NCBI GenBank assembly: GCA_013076295.1
Contig: RQOL01000699.1
Coordinates: 1,488,001-1,552,000 of the forward strand
DNA: 64,000 nucleotides
Reading direction: 5' to 3'
From: Sanderia malayensis
Lineage: Eukaryota > Cnidaria > Scyphozoa > Semaeostomeae > Pelagiidae
The notes beneath the pieces are model-generated. The model was not told the DNA's origin, searched no databases, and saw nothing but the letters and a program-made list of their open reading frames with translations. Made by a program: the position numbers and the translations under genes. Below are positions 1-11,252 of the stretch, piece after piece. Numbering within the stretch: position 1 is the first letter of the stretch; every line of letters begins with the position of its first letter.

Positions 1-203
1 TGCAGAAAAACCCACTTTTTCTGAAAAACCCACTTTTTCTGCAGAAAAACCCAGTTTATCAGAAAAACCCACTTTTTCTGTCAGATAAAGTGGGTTTTTC
101 AGAAAAAGTGGGTTTATCTGCAGAAAACGTGACTTATTGCAGAAAAAGTGGGTTTTTCTCCAGATAAACCCACTTTATCTGAGAAAAAGTGGGTTTATCT
201 GAT
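1..203. repeat. Inverted short-repeat array (GAAAAACCCACTTTTTC type)
   Basis: The first 200 bases consist of repeated copies of AGAAAAACCCACTTTTTCTG and its reverse complement, with variants in which TTTTTC becomes TTTATC. Copies alternate in orientation, so the segment can fold into several alternative hairpins. No reading frame is present. The array may extend to the left of the window. Confidence 0.85.
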
Positions 204-527
204 TATGGTGACATCTGCTTGCCATAGGGTCAGGCTCAGGGTTAGTAAATCAACTCCGACCAAACCTCAAGGTGTCCGCTAATGTTGCTGTTGTTGTTGT
301 AAAAACCGGCCTAAGCATTTTCAAGTTGCTGGACTGGAGGTCATGAAGTTAATTAAAATGTTACTTTCACTGGATAAGTTTTGATGAAACTTGAAAAAGC
401 CCTTAAAAACAACATTGCTAACGTCATTAAACGGTTTTTTGTGAAGTTCGAACTAAGCAAGCAAGATAAAAGAATTTGCTTGCCCATTCCAACCAAACCA
501 AACCGGAGACTACTCTATTGATTTGGG
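204..527. other. Spacer upstream of the PIP-box gene
   Basis: No gene is visible. There is a short GTTGTT run near 285-300. The stretch just before the ATG at 528 has an in-frame stop at 519-521, so the downstream reading frame does not extend into it. It presumably holds the promoter and leader of the 528-1163 gene. Confidence 0.5.
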
Positions 528-1163
528 ATGAAAAATGCTAAAGATTCAAACGACGGAGAGTGGATAACGACGAGTAGGAAACAGAATCCATATTCAACGA
601 AGAAAAACAGTCAGAAAGGCACAACGAATCGCAGACTAACGCCATCACATCTGCAAAACGAAAAACGTTTACGTATGAAAGCGATGTTTTTCCCTCCAGT
701 AAGAAATAATAACAAGCAGCCATTAAAACAGACGAAGCTTCAGATTTTCTTTAAAAACGACCAGGATGAGGTGATGAAGGAAGGTATTGATGAGTTTGTC
801 AGTGACGGATTAGATGTGAGCAAAAATAGGATTAATAAGACCAATCATGTCAAAGAAAGATGTTTATCTGCGATAGATTTAACCAGTAATACACAGGGAT
901 GTTGGACAGAAAGCCCACGAGGGCATAATTTTAAGATCCAGGACCCGGGAAGTTATGCCAACAATTTGCTTGAGGAAGATCCTTCCCTGGAGAAAGATAC
1001 TTCAAGTGATGGCTGTGTGATCATTGAGGAAACATTACTTCCAGGATTGACACCTGAATCTGACTCTAATTCTCACGACGAAGATTCGTCTCATTATGAA
1101 ATCGATACACTTTCAATGTTGCCGCATCCTTCTCCTGTTAAGCCATTAAAACATTTTTCATAA
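528..1163 (+). CDS. Unknown 211-aa protein with a PIP box (putative PCNA-binding protein)
   Basis: This is a single open frame of 211 codons. It begins at an ATG preceded by an in-frame TGA (519-521) and ends at TAA. I do not recognise the family. The protein is basic in its N-terminal third and acidic and Ser/Asp-rich in its C-terminal third. Residues 68-75 read QTKLQIFF, which fits the PCNA-interacting (PIP) box QxxLxxFF exactly, with flanking lysines. The C-terminus contains a PSPVKP stretch, a possible CDK-type phosphosite. No signal peptide, membrane segment or globular domain is evident, so it looks disordered. By inference it is a nuclear replication or repair client of PCNA. It lies 255 bp upstream of dyskerin on the same strand. 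It could be one exon of a longer gene, but no splice signals are needed to explain it. Confidence 0.6.
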   Translation: MKNAKDSNDGEWITTSRKQNPYSTKKNSQKGTTNRRLTPSHLQNEKRLRMKAMFFPPVRNNNKQPLKQTKLQIFFKNDQDEVMKEGIDEFVSDGLDVSKNRINKTNHVKERCLSAIDLTSNTQGCWTESPRGHNFKIQDPGSYANNLLEEDPSLEKDTSSDGCVIIEETLLPGLTPESDSNSHDEDSSHYEIDTLSMLPHPSPVKPLKHFS

Positions 1164-1418
1164 GCAATTTTAATTAATTTTTGTTATTATCCGGTTGAAA
1201 ATTAATTCAAGGGGGACATATTTTTTATATCGTATATATTTCTTTGATTTAATTCCTCTGCATTTTTATTTCAATGCACTTAAAAATTTAACATGATGGG
1301 GCCAGAACGACGTTTTATTATTCTGACCACGTGCTTTTTCATTCTAATGCAATGCAATTAGATCGTGTTGTTGTTGTTGTCAGCCACACGTGCTTTTCTT
1401 TCCCTTGCCGAAGACAAG

Positions 1419-4400
1419 ATGGAAGACTCAGTTATGGACACGAGTGGAAGTAAGTTGATAAATTCTTTAGAATCTTTCAGCTATGAACAAACTATGCTGG
1501 TTTCAGCATTTTGGTAATCAATTTTAGTCTTAGTTGATAGTTAATAAAGTACGCAGGCCTTCGTTTGTTGCGAAATGCAAACCTCGTGGCTGCCTCCGTT
1601 TGTTGTTGGCCTTCTTCTGGCTTCTTTGCAGCGTATTTTGCCATTTTGATTTTTGCATGCTAATCTTTGGATCTTTGCTTCATCTATTGACGGCCAAATT
1701 TATTTACTCTTGTATAGCCACACCGAAGAAGAATAAGAAGAGCAAAAAAATCAAAGGTAATAAAATTTTTATTTATTAAGATACTTTTTTATAAGGTGTA
1801 AACATTGGCTTTGCAGTTTTTTCTGTTGACATATTTTTGCATTACTTTTTCAATATTTAATTTGGTTATCCTTTTCAGACGAAAAAACAAATGGTGAAGT
1901 AGAGGTAAGTTAGAAATAAGATTTAGTATTTACTGACCAATTACCGACCCAACAAATGCTGATTTATAAACATCTACAGAAACTGATATGTGAACATATT
2001 TTGTAATATACTAGCTCATAATAATTGTTTTTTATAATTTTTAATTAATTTGCATTAATTTTTAATTAATTTGCATTAATTTGAATTAATTTGTATTAAT
2101 TTGCATTGATTTGAATTAATTTGAATTAATTTGCATTAATTTGCCTGCTAGGATGCACAGCACTCTGGCGATTTCATAATCAAGCCTTCTTCAGTAGCTG
2201 CTGCCCTTGATACATCCCAATGGCCACTTCTTCTCAAGGTAACATGCAAGGATTGTTTTTGTCAAGTAATGCGTGCAATGATACCCAGGCACATTGACAG
2301 TAAAATAGCATGGTATAATCATATATCTGCTATTTTCTAGAATTACAACAAGCTGAATGTAAGAACTGGACATTACACCCCACTTCCATGTGGCAGCTCA
2401 CCACTTAAGAGAGATCTTAAGGATTATTTGAGGTATGTTGTCAAGTCAACTCAATTCGAGCACTATTGGATTGGTACTTTATGCTTTTGCTTCACATGCT
2501 AAAATTCCACAGGAGTTAAATTATACTTTCTGAATTTTTATTGCAATTGTTTTGTTTGTAATGCTGTTTAATGTTAGTACATGTAATAGTGATGATATAC
2601 TAATGTTAACAATTTATACCAATAAATTTAATTGTTATTGCAGCTCTGGATTTATCAATCTGGACAAGCCAGCCAATCCATCTTCTCATGAGGTTTGTTT
2701 GTTTTCAGTTATAACACCATGCTCTCCCTCCATACAAAGAATATTCTCCTGACATATTTTTACAGATTCATAAAGATCTATCTGCAAGCCAGTTGCCACC
2801 AAACTCTGCATTGAAGCATTGTGCTTTGTTAGGTGGCACAAGAATATAGTTATTGCTTGCTGTTTTATACCTGGTGCTTTCTTTTAGGTTGTAGCATGGA
2901 TAAAGAAAATTTTCCGGGTGCAAAAAACAGGCCACAGTGGCACGTTGGATCCAAAAGTAACTGGTTGCTTGATTGTTTGTATAGAAAGAGCAACAAGGCT
3001 TGTCAAGTCACAACAGGGAGCAGGTCAGTTTCCTGGCAACCTAGGACCCCCAAACTTTTCCACTCCCCCAGACTTTGTTGTTTTTTTGCTTGAATGTTAC
3101 AAAGGCCTTAAAAACTCATTATTACAACAAATGTTCTGAATATTCATGTTTTTTTGCTTTTTAGGAAAGGAGTATGTCTGTATTGTGAGGCTTCATGGCC
3201 CAATTGAGAGCAAAACCAAACTTGCCCAGGTTTGTTTTATTTTATACTCTCTTATTTTGCCATCTAAACTAACATCATGACTATTTTAAGGAGCAAAACT
3301 CTTCTATATTGTGAAACGCATCTTTTCGCTTTTAATTCATGTAGCTATTAATTGCTATCTTTAATTTTTGCATTGTTTCTTAGGCTTTAGAGTCACTGAC
3401 GGGTGCCCTGTTTCAGCGACCACCGTTGATTTCGGCTGTCAAAAGACAACTCAGGGTCAGAACAATCTATGAAAGCAAGCTATTGGAATACGATGAAGAG
3501 AGGCATTTAGGTATTTGCATGTAATGTTCATGTATGTGTATTTCTGACCTTTGAAAGGCACAGTGGTGTTAATGTGAGGCTATTAATGCATATTGCAGGT
3601 GTGTTTTGGATCAAATGTGAGGCTGGAACATACGTGAGAACTCTTTGTGTTCACATTGGTTTGGTGCTTGGTGTTGGAGCTCATATGCAAGAGCTGAGAC
3701 GTGTCAGATCTGGAATTCAATCCGAGAATGTAAGATCATGTCTTTTATTTACACTTTCAACTTTTGTGTCAAACATTTTATCAAACCATCTATCAAGCAT
3801 GGCTGTAAATGTATTCAAGTGTGAGGCTTTTTTCATTTGAAATTTGGAGCTTATTTTTTATTTTTCATTAATTTTTTCATCATCATATCTACAGTAGACT
3901 CTCGCTATCTCGAACTCGCACGGGGAATGAAAATTTGTTTGACATGGCGGGTGTTCGAGATATCCGAACTAAATTTACTCAACTAGAGAACGAGGGGAAA
4001 TAGGAATCTGTTTGAGATAGCGAGATTCGACTGTATTAGTGTGTGTTATAAATGTTTGCTTTGATTTTTTTCAGGACAACATGGCAACAATGCACGATGT
4101 TCTTGATGCTCAGTGGCATTATGACAATTTCAGAGATGGTCAGTGTAATATCAGGCCTGTTTGGCAATGTTTGGGATTGTTTTCACCTTCAGAATCTACA
4201 GATTGTTTTTCCACGTACTGTAGGTATCGCGCCAACGCCGAAACAACTGAATGTATTGCTCTCTATTGTAGAATCTTACTTGAGAAGAGTTGTGAAACCA
4301 TTGGAAGCTCTGCTTACTTCACACAAACGACTTGTGGTGAAAGACAGTGCAGTAAGTGTTTTGATTACAATTTAATTCAATACTGCATCTTAAAACACTA

Positions 4401-6241
4401 TTGTAACACACACCCGAGCAGCACTTAATCGGGCTCTGTTAAGGCTAGTATGCACATTATTTCAAACTGCACCGGGCCGATATTTGTACTCAAATTCTCA
4501 ACAGTAGCTGGAAATTTGAGTAAAATAGAGTTCGAGATGGCGTATTAGAGTTCGAGATTCGAGTTCGGATAAGCACGGATGTCAACTGTGTAGGATTTAA
4601 ACGTGCAGAAATGGAAGCTAGGTGACGAGTAAAGGAGCTCCTGTAACAAAGCCATGTCATTCTTAATCAGGTGAATGCCATTTGCTACGGAGCCAAATTG
4701 ATGCTGCCAGGATTGCTGAGATACGAATCTGGTATAGAGATTAATGATGAGATTGTCATGATGACAACAAAAGGAGAGGCTGTTGCCACAGGTAGACCAA
4801 CATCTATTTGTCGTTATCCCCCGAAGCGTGACTGCTATGTCCGATTTTAGTAGTAGGTCTTCTTCACTTGGAACCCCTATGGTAATTGATTTTCGCGCGT
4901 TATGTGTTTTAGTTTGGTTGTTAAAACTAAAACACATCCAATGTACATCATTAACATATACTACAAAGATAAGGCTATAGTGCATGTTGTTGATGTAGCT
5001 ATCCGTTTGTTAATGCCTTTATCATAGCATGTTGTCATGTACTAGTGCATCAAAGATTACAGTTTATGCATTGTTTTTCTAGGTATTGCTTTGATGACAA
5101 CTGCTACTATTGCCACTTGTGATCATGGCGTTGTTGCTAAGATTAAGAGAGTTATCATGGAGAGAGATACTTATCCGAGGAAATGGGGCCTTGGCCCGAA
5201 GGTAGACAACATTCCTCTTCATTTTGGCGGGCTTTTCAGCCACGCAAAGCTACTTACGAGACAGCAAATTGTTATGCTTGACTGTGAAGGAAGGTTTGTG
5301 ACATGTCAGAATTTTATGTTTCAGGCTTTGTTGAAAAAGCAGATGGTAGTTGCAGGAAAGCTCGATAAATTCGGAAAACCAAATGAAAATACACCGAAAG
5401 ATTGGAAACAGTACAAAGTCTACAGGTAATTGTTGGTTGAAATGTTGATAATGCAGCCATAACATGTGGGTGCTTTTTAATATAAAGCACCCCCACACAC
5501 GCACACCTTTTTAACGTTAATGCGGGGTATCAATTTGTGTCACTGAATTTGTTTTAAATAGTGTTTTTGTTCATAGCTCCATGAACGCGGAGCAGCTACT
5601 TCAAGAAGCAACGAAAGCCCCAGGTGCCAAGGTTAAAGAGGAAGCAGACCCTGCTAAGGTAACAACCTCCTGGAAATGAGCACTTTGTTTTCTGCTACCG
5701 CTGCTTTATATTTCTTTCACGGGGGGTGTTTTGTTGGAATCTGATCAAAATTTTCCTTTCGAATAGAAGAGCGATGGTAATGACGATGCTGCCAAGAAGA
5801 AAGAAAAGAAGAAGAAGAAAAAGGAAGAGAAGGAAGCTGTGAAGGTTGGACGAAGATTGAATTCGTCTTTTGCTAGCCCGTTTTAACTTCTTCCCGGGTT
5901 GCGGGGAGATGTGTTTAGAAACTGAGGAAATTTTTGTTCGTGCAGAGAAAGCGCGAGGCCACAAGCAGCAGTGAAGAGGAAGGAAAAGAAGAAACCAAGA
6001 AGAAGGAAAAGAAGAAAAAGAAGAAGGCTGAAGAAGATACAGACGAAAAGCCACAGGTCAACCAAGAAGCTGTTAGTGATGATGAAGTATGTATTCAGAG
6101 ACCCAGAGTATTCAGTATGTATTCAGATTCAGAGAATTTACGATGTTTGATATGATTATTTCTTCTTTCATCAAGGCATCAAGTAAGAAGGAAAAGAAGA
6201 AGAAAAAGAAGAAGTCCAAAGACAAAGACGCCTCCGACTAG
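1419..6241 (+). CDS. DKC1: Dyskerin, H/ACA pseudouridine synthase (DKC1/Cbf5/NOP60B)
   Basis: Dyskerin is the catalytic subunit of H/ACA snoRNPs. It pseudouridylates rRNA and snRNA and, in vertebrates, stabilises telomerase RNA. Nineteen exons join in frame to 544 aa: 1419-1449, 1718-1756, 1879-1904, 2152-2238, 2341-2432, 2644-2692, 2888-3023, 3165-3229, 3384-3510, 3599-3729, 4075-4138, 4272-4351, 4671-4791, 5083-5201, 5325-5425, 5577-5658, 5767-5844, 5946-6086, 6176-6241. In order these encode a Lys-rich N-tail, the dyskerin-specific stretch with [11 protein letters not shown], and the TruB domain with the catalytic Asp at about residue 129 in [11 protein letters not shown]. Then come a PUA domain (about 287-375, with CYGAK and TCDHG nearby), the [13 protein letters not shown] signature, and a Lys/Glu-rich nucleolar tail. 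Length and order match human DKC1 (514 aa). The last acceptor (TCAAG) is weak. Intron 10 carries a MITE. Confidence 0.97.
2036..2143. repeat. AT-rich tandem repeat in dyskerin intron 3
   Basis: About ten degenerate copies of an 11-base unit of the form ATTAATTTGCA or ATTAATTTGAA stand directly before the acceptor of exon 4. It is simple-sequence DNA with no coding signal. Confidence 0.8.
3892..4033. mobile_element. TA-flanked MITE, family A (CAGT..CTCGCTATCTC termini)
   Basis: This 142-bp element is bounded by TA dinucleotides. Its left end reads CAGTAGACTCTCGCTATCTC and its right end is the near-perfect inverted counterpart, ending GAGATAGCGAGATTCGACTG. It has no coding capacity. TA duplication and CAGT termini suggest mobilisation by a pogo/Tigger or other Tc1-mariner-type transposase; that assignment is inferred. 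It sits in an intron of dyskerin. A related copy is at 62030-62201. Confidence 0.8.
4393..4425. repeat. SINE-tail fragment shared with 58811-59160
   Basis: The stretch starting AAACACTATTGTAACACACA and ending CCCGAGCAGCACT in a dyskerin intron recurs almost identically at 59078-59112, in the 3' part of a tRNA-headed element. This looks like a truncated copy of the same SINE family. Confidence 0.6.
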
Positions 6242-6781
6242 ACCAGTAACGAGTATTTTTGTATATATTGCTTTGTGTTTTACATACGTGTTGATGATGA
6301 ATTGGGCATTCGAGCTCGCTAACTGTTTGGCCAAAGCTCGGAAGATTTTAATTTTTATATGGGATTTTATTGAAAGGTGTAATACTGGACTTGATTCTCA
6401 AAACAAAGCAATACATATTTTGTTTTATGTTACGTTCCGACCGCGGATCAAACGCGTCTTTTTAAGTGATTTACAAAACCTGATATGCGTTTAATTGGAT
6501 ATACTTACTGACATGTTTCTCACTGTGTCTATTGACCAGGTAACCAAACATTGGTTTGAACCACTGGGTGTCAGAAAACAGAAGCACAAATCAATTCTGT
6601 CCTCGATTGTTAACTCGCATTCAAATAATATAAGGAAAAAGGTTAGCATTTGCCTAACATCTGACACGTTAAAACTGTGGAATATTTTATCTCAAAAGTT
6701 AATCATGAAGTGATAATGATAATAATGATGGTGATAATTAACGGAAAATCCTTGGCATAATAAAGTAATGTGAATTATAAG
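6242..6781. other. Spacer between convergent dyskerin and ferritin genes
   Basis: The 3' untranslated regions of both genes are expected here. The only other structure seen is a short TGATAATGATAATAATGATGG simple repeat near 6713-6738. No supported reading frame is present. Confidence 0.6.
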
Positions 6782-8779
6782 TTATTTTCCTTGCATGACA
6801 AGCTTGTCAAATTGGAATTCAGCTAAAGCTGTGTTGCCTTCTTTGGTGAGTCTCTCCAGGGTTTTTATGTAATCACGTAGTTTCTTCATACTGTCGTACT
6901 GCTCAGGAATGAAGTTCGATTCCAGGAAATCTTGAAGCTGAAATACACATAAAATGGCATTTTGGGTTGGATATCGAAGAAATTCAAAGCCGGTGACAAG
7001 GGAGTATATTTATTAGGCATGCTAAACCAAGCCACTTGTTTATAAAGAGGAGTTATGCCTTCCAGTGGTCAAAAATACCTGCGAAATGTTGTGAAAGACC
7101 TATGGAATTTTGTGAAAGACCACACTTAAGTGTCTACACTGAAAAGTGGTTACACAAGCCTGGCGATAGTAAAGTTCAAGTGCAAGATAAACTTACATGG
7201 GTATCATCGAAAGCTTCCGCAAGTTTGTGCACACGCTTAATGTTTAACGTCACCGATTTTTCAAGTTCCAAGGCCATATTAAGAGCAGCTGTCGAGTTTT
7301 CCAACTTCATTTGATTGTTTCGCTGCAAACAAAGAAGACACGTGAAATCGCAATACGCTCAAGCAATGACAATAAATTCAAAAAATAGCTCAGAAGAACC
7401 TTTACAACTTGATTGGACTCAGTGAGGCGGAGCAATTGGAAGCAAAGATGTTTTCTGCTCACAGTACTTACGTCATTGGGAGAAATTTCTCTGAACTTAA
7501 CACGTACTCCGCGCTTTGTCTGGAATTCAATCATCTGGCAATAGAAAGAAAGGTGTTGTTTACAATAGAGGCTGTCACTCGCAATCGAGGCTATCCTTCA
7601 GAATCAACAAGAGGCTGGTACTCGCAAACACGTTTATTCATACCTTCTGCGCATGCTTCAACTCTTCTTGTGCTTCATCCAGGAAGAACTTGCTTAACCC
7701 AGGCAGAAAGTAATCTTCGTGAGCAAAATAGTTTCCCTGTGGATGAGAAAGTGAGTAATTTATCATCATCTTTGTTTAACGTCTGTTTCCATGCCTACAA
7801 GGGTCAGACGAGTTTTATCTGATGGCTCCTTTCCAGGCCTTCCGGTCTTTTGCATGTTCTGCTCGCAATTCTAACGTCTTAAGATCGTATCTGATCAGCA
7901 GGTTCTATGGTTCTATGTCTTACAAGGTCTTATCCTCCTAATTGTTCAAAGGAATTCGACACAGAATCACTGGTGTATGTAATGCAGTGAAACCTTTTTT
8001 AGCAAACACCTCCTTAAGGTGGACACGTCCCTGCCAATAGGAAATACAGTGCCAAGATCCTCTATAAAGCCAGCACCTAATCTGGGTCCCCAAGGTGTCC
8101 CCTCCTTAGAGAAGTATCCCCTCCTTAGAGAGGTCTCACTGTAATTTCAAAGAGTATTTGATGGTCGTTTGGTATGACCAATAAGGAAGATGACGAAAGC
8201 CCTTGCCATTTCGAGATAGGTGTAGAAAGCGTTCAGTTCGGCGTTGATTTGTATATCCATGGCTCTTTCCAGTTTGCAGTGGTATGTGGCATTATCATTG
8301 CATTTCTTTGTTTGGTTGTTCTGGAGAAATGAGAGATATTGGTTACAATAAGTTTGCTGTGTGCAATACATTATGAGTCCCCACATGGGACTTTTTGGTA
8401 CAGCATATTGTTTTAGAACAAAAGACCATTGTTCTTTCTATTGTTGTCTGCAAGCAAGCAGGATCGAGTTTCCCATATGTCAGTTTCTTAAGTCTGGTTT
8501 CCAAAAAGCCGTTAAGGGTCGCTGAGTCGCTAAAAGGATTAAACACAGGATTAAAACGCAGAGACAATGTTCAAAGTTGATTTTAATCCTTTGAGCGACC
8601 CTCAACGACAATTTGGAAACCAGGCTTAAAATGTGGGGACTTACTTTACGCAGCAGTATGGCCAAGACTGCAAAAGGCTAAGCAATCAATTAATTACAGA
8701 CGCCATCTTGACTTACGTGTTCTTGAGCTGTAATCAAAGTAACGAACACAAGAAAAATTCCGCATACAATGACTTTCAT
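6782..8779 (-). CDS. Secreted ferritin, heavy-chain type (ferroxidase-competent)
   Basis: Ferritin is a 24-subunit cage that oxidises Fe(II) and stores iron. Six minus-strand exons give 204 aa: 8717-8779, 8207-8320, 7644-7736, 7472-7534, 7197-7322, 6782-6937. Exon 1 encodes a hydrophobic signal peptide (MKVIVCGIFLVFVTLITA), so this is a secretory-pathway form. An NAT glycosylation sequon and two cysteines precede the helical fold. Human H-chain ferroxidase ligands all have counterparts: Glu in NAELNAFY, the Tyr seven residues on, the E-E-x-x-H set in EELKHAQK, Glu in ELEKSV, and Gln in PEQYDSM. Exon 2 joins exon 3 in frame, with gapless alignment to ferritins, only if the intron starts GC (ATG|GCAAGG) and ends AG. 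I saw no CAGTGN-type iron-responsive element close upstream, but the leader is not defined. The gene converges on dyskerin. Confidence 0.93.
7985..8141. mobile_element. MITE with CAGTGAAACC / GGTCTCACTG ends
   Basis: This roughly 157-bp non-coding element in ferritin intron 2 has imperfect terminal inverted repeats (CAGTGAAACCTTT against CAGTGAGACCTCT read from the other end). It contains an internal direct repeat, CCCTCCTTAGAGA. TA follows the right end. It is probably another Tc1-mariner or pogo-type MITE. Confidence 0.6.
8487..8631. mobile_element. Foldback/MITE-like inverted repeat in ferritin intron 1
   Basis: The left arm begins TTAAGTCTGGTTTCCAAAAA and continues through GGGTCGCT and AAAGGATTAAA. 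The right arm is its imperfect inverse, ending TTTGGAAACCAGGCTTAA. The roughly 145-bp structure has no frame and sits between exons 1 and 2 of ferritin. Confidence 0.6.
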
Positions 8780-11252
8780 TCTGCAACAAATGAAACAATT
8801 CTGTTAAGTTTCAGATTGCCCTTTGTACTTTGTGTGTTTGGTGACAATTTTAGTCCGCAGTCAAATGTTTGTTATTTCAGCGTTTATTGTTTGTTATATT
8901 CATTTGAACGTTGAAATATCTTGATACTATTCACAATTAATCTTTTATATCATATATAGGTCATGATAACAGAGAAAGACGAGAAATCGCAACCTGTGGT
9001 CATCATGTGACGACAGAATTCTTAAAAAATTTCTCGAAGAAAAAATCACGTTACTACTGAAAATACTTTTCAAACTATACAAAAAGGAATGTATAGCTTA
9101 ATTAAATTGGTCCTCGCGGACCGTGATTCAAAATACGGGCAACTAAGATCACTCAAAGAACGAAGGAAAGATAAAGAAACATAAAATTGCAAGAAATAAA
9201 TCGTAACAGCATTGGTATATAGGTGGATAAACATAAAAATTTTGTTTCCATCTTGACAATTGTCATCTCCATATTTTTTACAAGAATGATGACTTCAAAT
9301 ACAGTAAAGCCAAGAAAATAAATTGCAATGATACCACGTAATACTTACTTGAGAGAAGTTATAGATAGCGCTGTAACTGATAACTTCTTCTTGACGATGG
9401 AATTTGAGGGAAAAACCGGCTTGTCAGTGATGGCACGACGGATGTTGCAAAATTTTCTGTCGACCAAATTTGTTGCTGGAGTTGATCACGATGGCAAAAC
9501 AGCGGGGTGCCTTGTAAGCACAATGGAATATCAGCCAAAGTTCATTCCCAGAGAACAAAGGTTTTGAAATCAGCTGACAGAATTGATGGTTCAAGAGGGC
9601 TTTCATTTGAGAAAATTCTGTCCGGGATGAGTTTTGTCATGTTACGGCCCTCGTAGAGAAATCCACAACATTGACGTCATGTTTAGTTTTCCCAAAGAAA
9701 TGGTTCTGTCAGACCGAACCAGTTTCAACTTGCATATCTTTCATGACAAGTACAGAAACTTAAGTTCCCCATTATAATTCTCGTAGGTCTTTTTTCTGTT
9801 TTAATCCAATGTATGAACTTTCGTTATTGAATTTTATTGTCGTTACCCGATCCCATCCACACATTTCTTTCGAGTTCCAAAGTCTATGCAAATTCCCACC
9901 GCTCGTCCCAATCTCCTCTCAAGAGAGAAGAGACGGCCTGGAACGAGCGCACAATTCTTTGGAATGGAGTTCCTTTCAAACAGAAACAGAGGAGTTACAT
10001 AAATTGGGACATATAAAGCGGGTATCCTTTTGTGCTTAGACACATTTTGTTCGTCTTTTGGCTGTTATTTGATTTTGTCTTTATTTTTCTATTTGTCTTC
10101 TATCGTCCTGTCCGGTCTTTTTTCTCTCCCTTCCTGGTGACTGAGTAAAATAATAGCCAAAATATAGACTTTTTAGGAAGTCCACCTTTTGGTTTGGAAT
10201 TGAAATTTTGGTGTTTAGCTATAAATGTTTATTACTTTGTTTCTTATTTTTGGGATTTAAAATTTCCTTATTGCTCTGTAGTTGAGTATATTTGGATGAA
10301 TATAAACCCAGATCATCAAGAAATAGCCCTTACAGATAGTAAAACTATTTGCAGTAAAGTTCCCTAATTTTTGACCATTTTAAGCTTCTTATAAAAACGT
10401 GTAACATATAAAATATCATTAATTATGAGGCTTAAGCCATCATTCAGCCATCAGAGGTTTAAGCCATCATTATAAGTTTTCATTTGATAAACACATGTTT
10501 GGTGGAGAGTGTCTAGAGTTTGTGCTTCTTTAGAAGTTGTAATTTGCAAGTTGCAATTCGGCAAGAGGCTGTTAGTTATGGAAAGGAAAGAACTTCTTTT
10601 AATCGATTTCAAATTCCACAATTATTCTATTATCATTCTCACATAATAGAAACGTAAAATGATATAATACAATAGAAGATATATTATATTTTAAGTTCTC
10701 AATAAAGCAAATTTTCGAATTTTATTACATTTTTTCCACCCTATGACTTTCCCGCCATGTGAGAGATTTTTCCAGGGTCCTAAAAATGTTTACTATTACG
10801 CATGCTCTGTTGAGAGGAAATGGTCGATTAACCAATGAGAAGCTAGCTTTCTTCCCCGCCGCGAATCTCGTTTGTGCGCAGCCCAAGTGACAGCAACACA
10901 CGATAGAATGTGTTCATCTTGTTGTTCCAATAGAGTGCGAAAAGCGAAATTATTTGGCTTATTCTTCCTTTGCGATCAACAACTTATTGGAAGCCCCTAA
11001 AGACATCGGAAGATATTAGAAATACTCTTCATTTTATTACCGATCTGCTTTTCAACATTGGTTGTTGATCACCGGAGATCTGACATCGAACTTGCTGGCT
11101 GTAAATAGTCTACTCTTTCAGTGACTTCACGTCAAACAAAGAAATTTTATCATTGCAGCAACAGCCTTTTACAGAATGCAATACAACGCCTTTTTTTGAA
11201 CTAATATAACTTATTGCATTTGGACTATTTTGTTGAGTAATAAATTAAACAT
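8780..11252. other. Divergent intergenic region between ferritin and DP
   Basis: The region separates two divergently transcribed genes, so it should hold both promoters and leaders. The DP-proximal 500 bp are less AT-rich and contain an E2F-like site, a CCAAT box and a GC-rich patch, listed separately. An 80-codon open stretch at 9328-9567 (+) has no recognisable domain and is not called. The rest is AT-rich and featureless to my reading. Confidence 0.5.
10748..10756 (+). promoter_or_regulatory. E2F-like site (TTTCCCGCC) upstream of DP
   Basis: TTTCCCGCC matches the E2F/DP consensus TTTSSCGC. It lies about 0.5 kb upstream of the DP start codon, near a CCAAT box (10832-10836, ACCAATGAG) and a CCCCGCCGCG patch (10854-10863). 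The sequence is seen directly; its use as a promoter element is inferred. Confidence 0.5.

Noticed and set aside
1..203. CRISPR-like array
   Set aside because: Repeats alternate in orientation without unique spacers and the genome is eukaryotic.
1534..1779. 81-codon frame overlapping dyskerin exon 2
   Set aside because: It starts at a non-ATG codon and reads through the dyskerin intron. The real coding part is only 1718-1756 in the dyskerin model.
9328..9567. 79-codon open frame upstream of DP
   Set aside because: It has no recognisable domain and no splice context that connects it to a neighbour. The opposite strand is equally open. Not supported as a gene.
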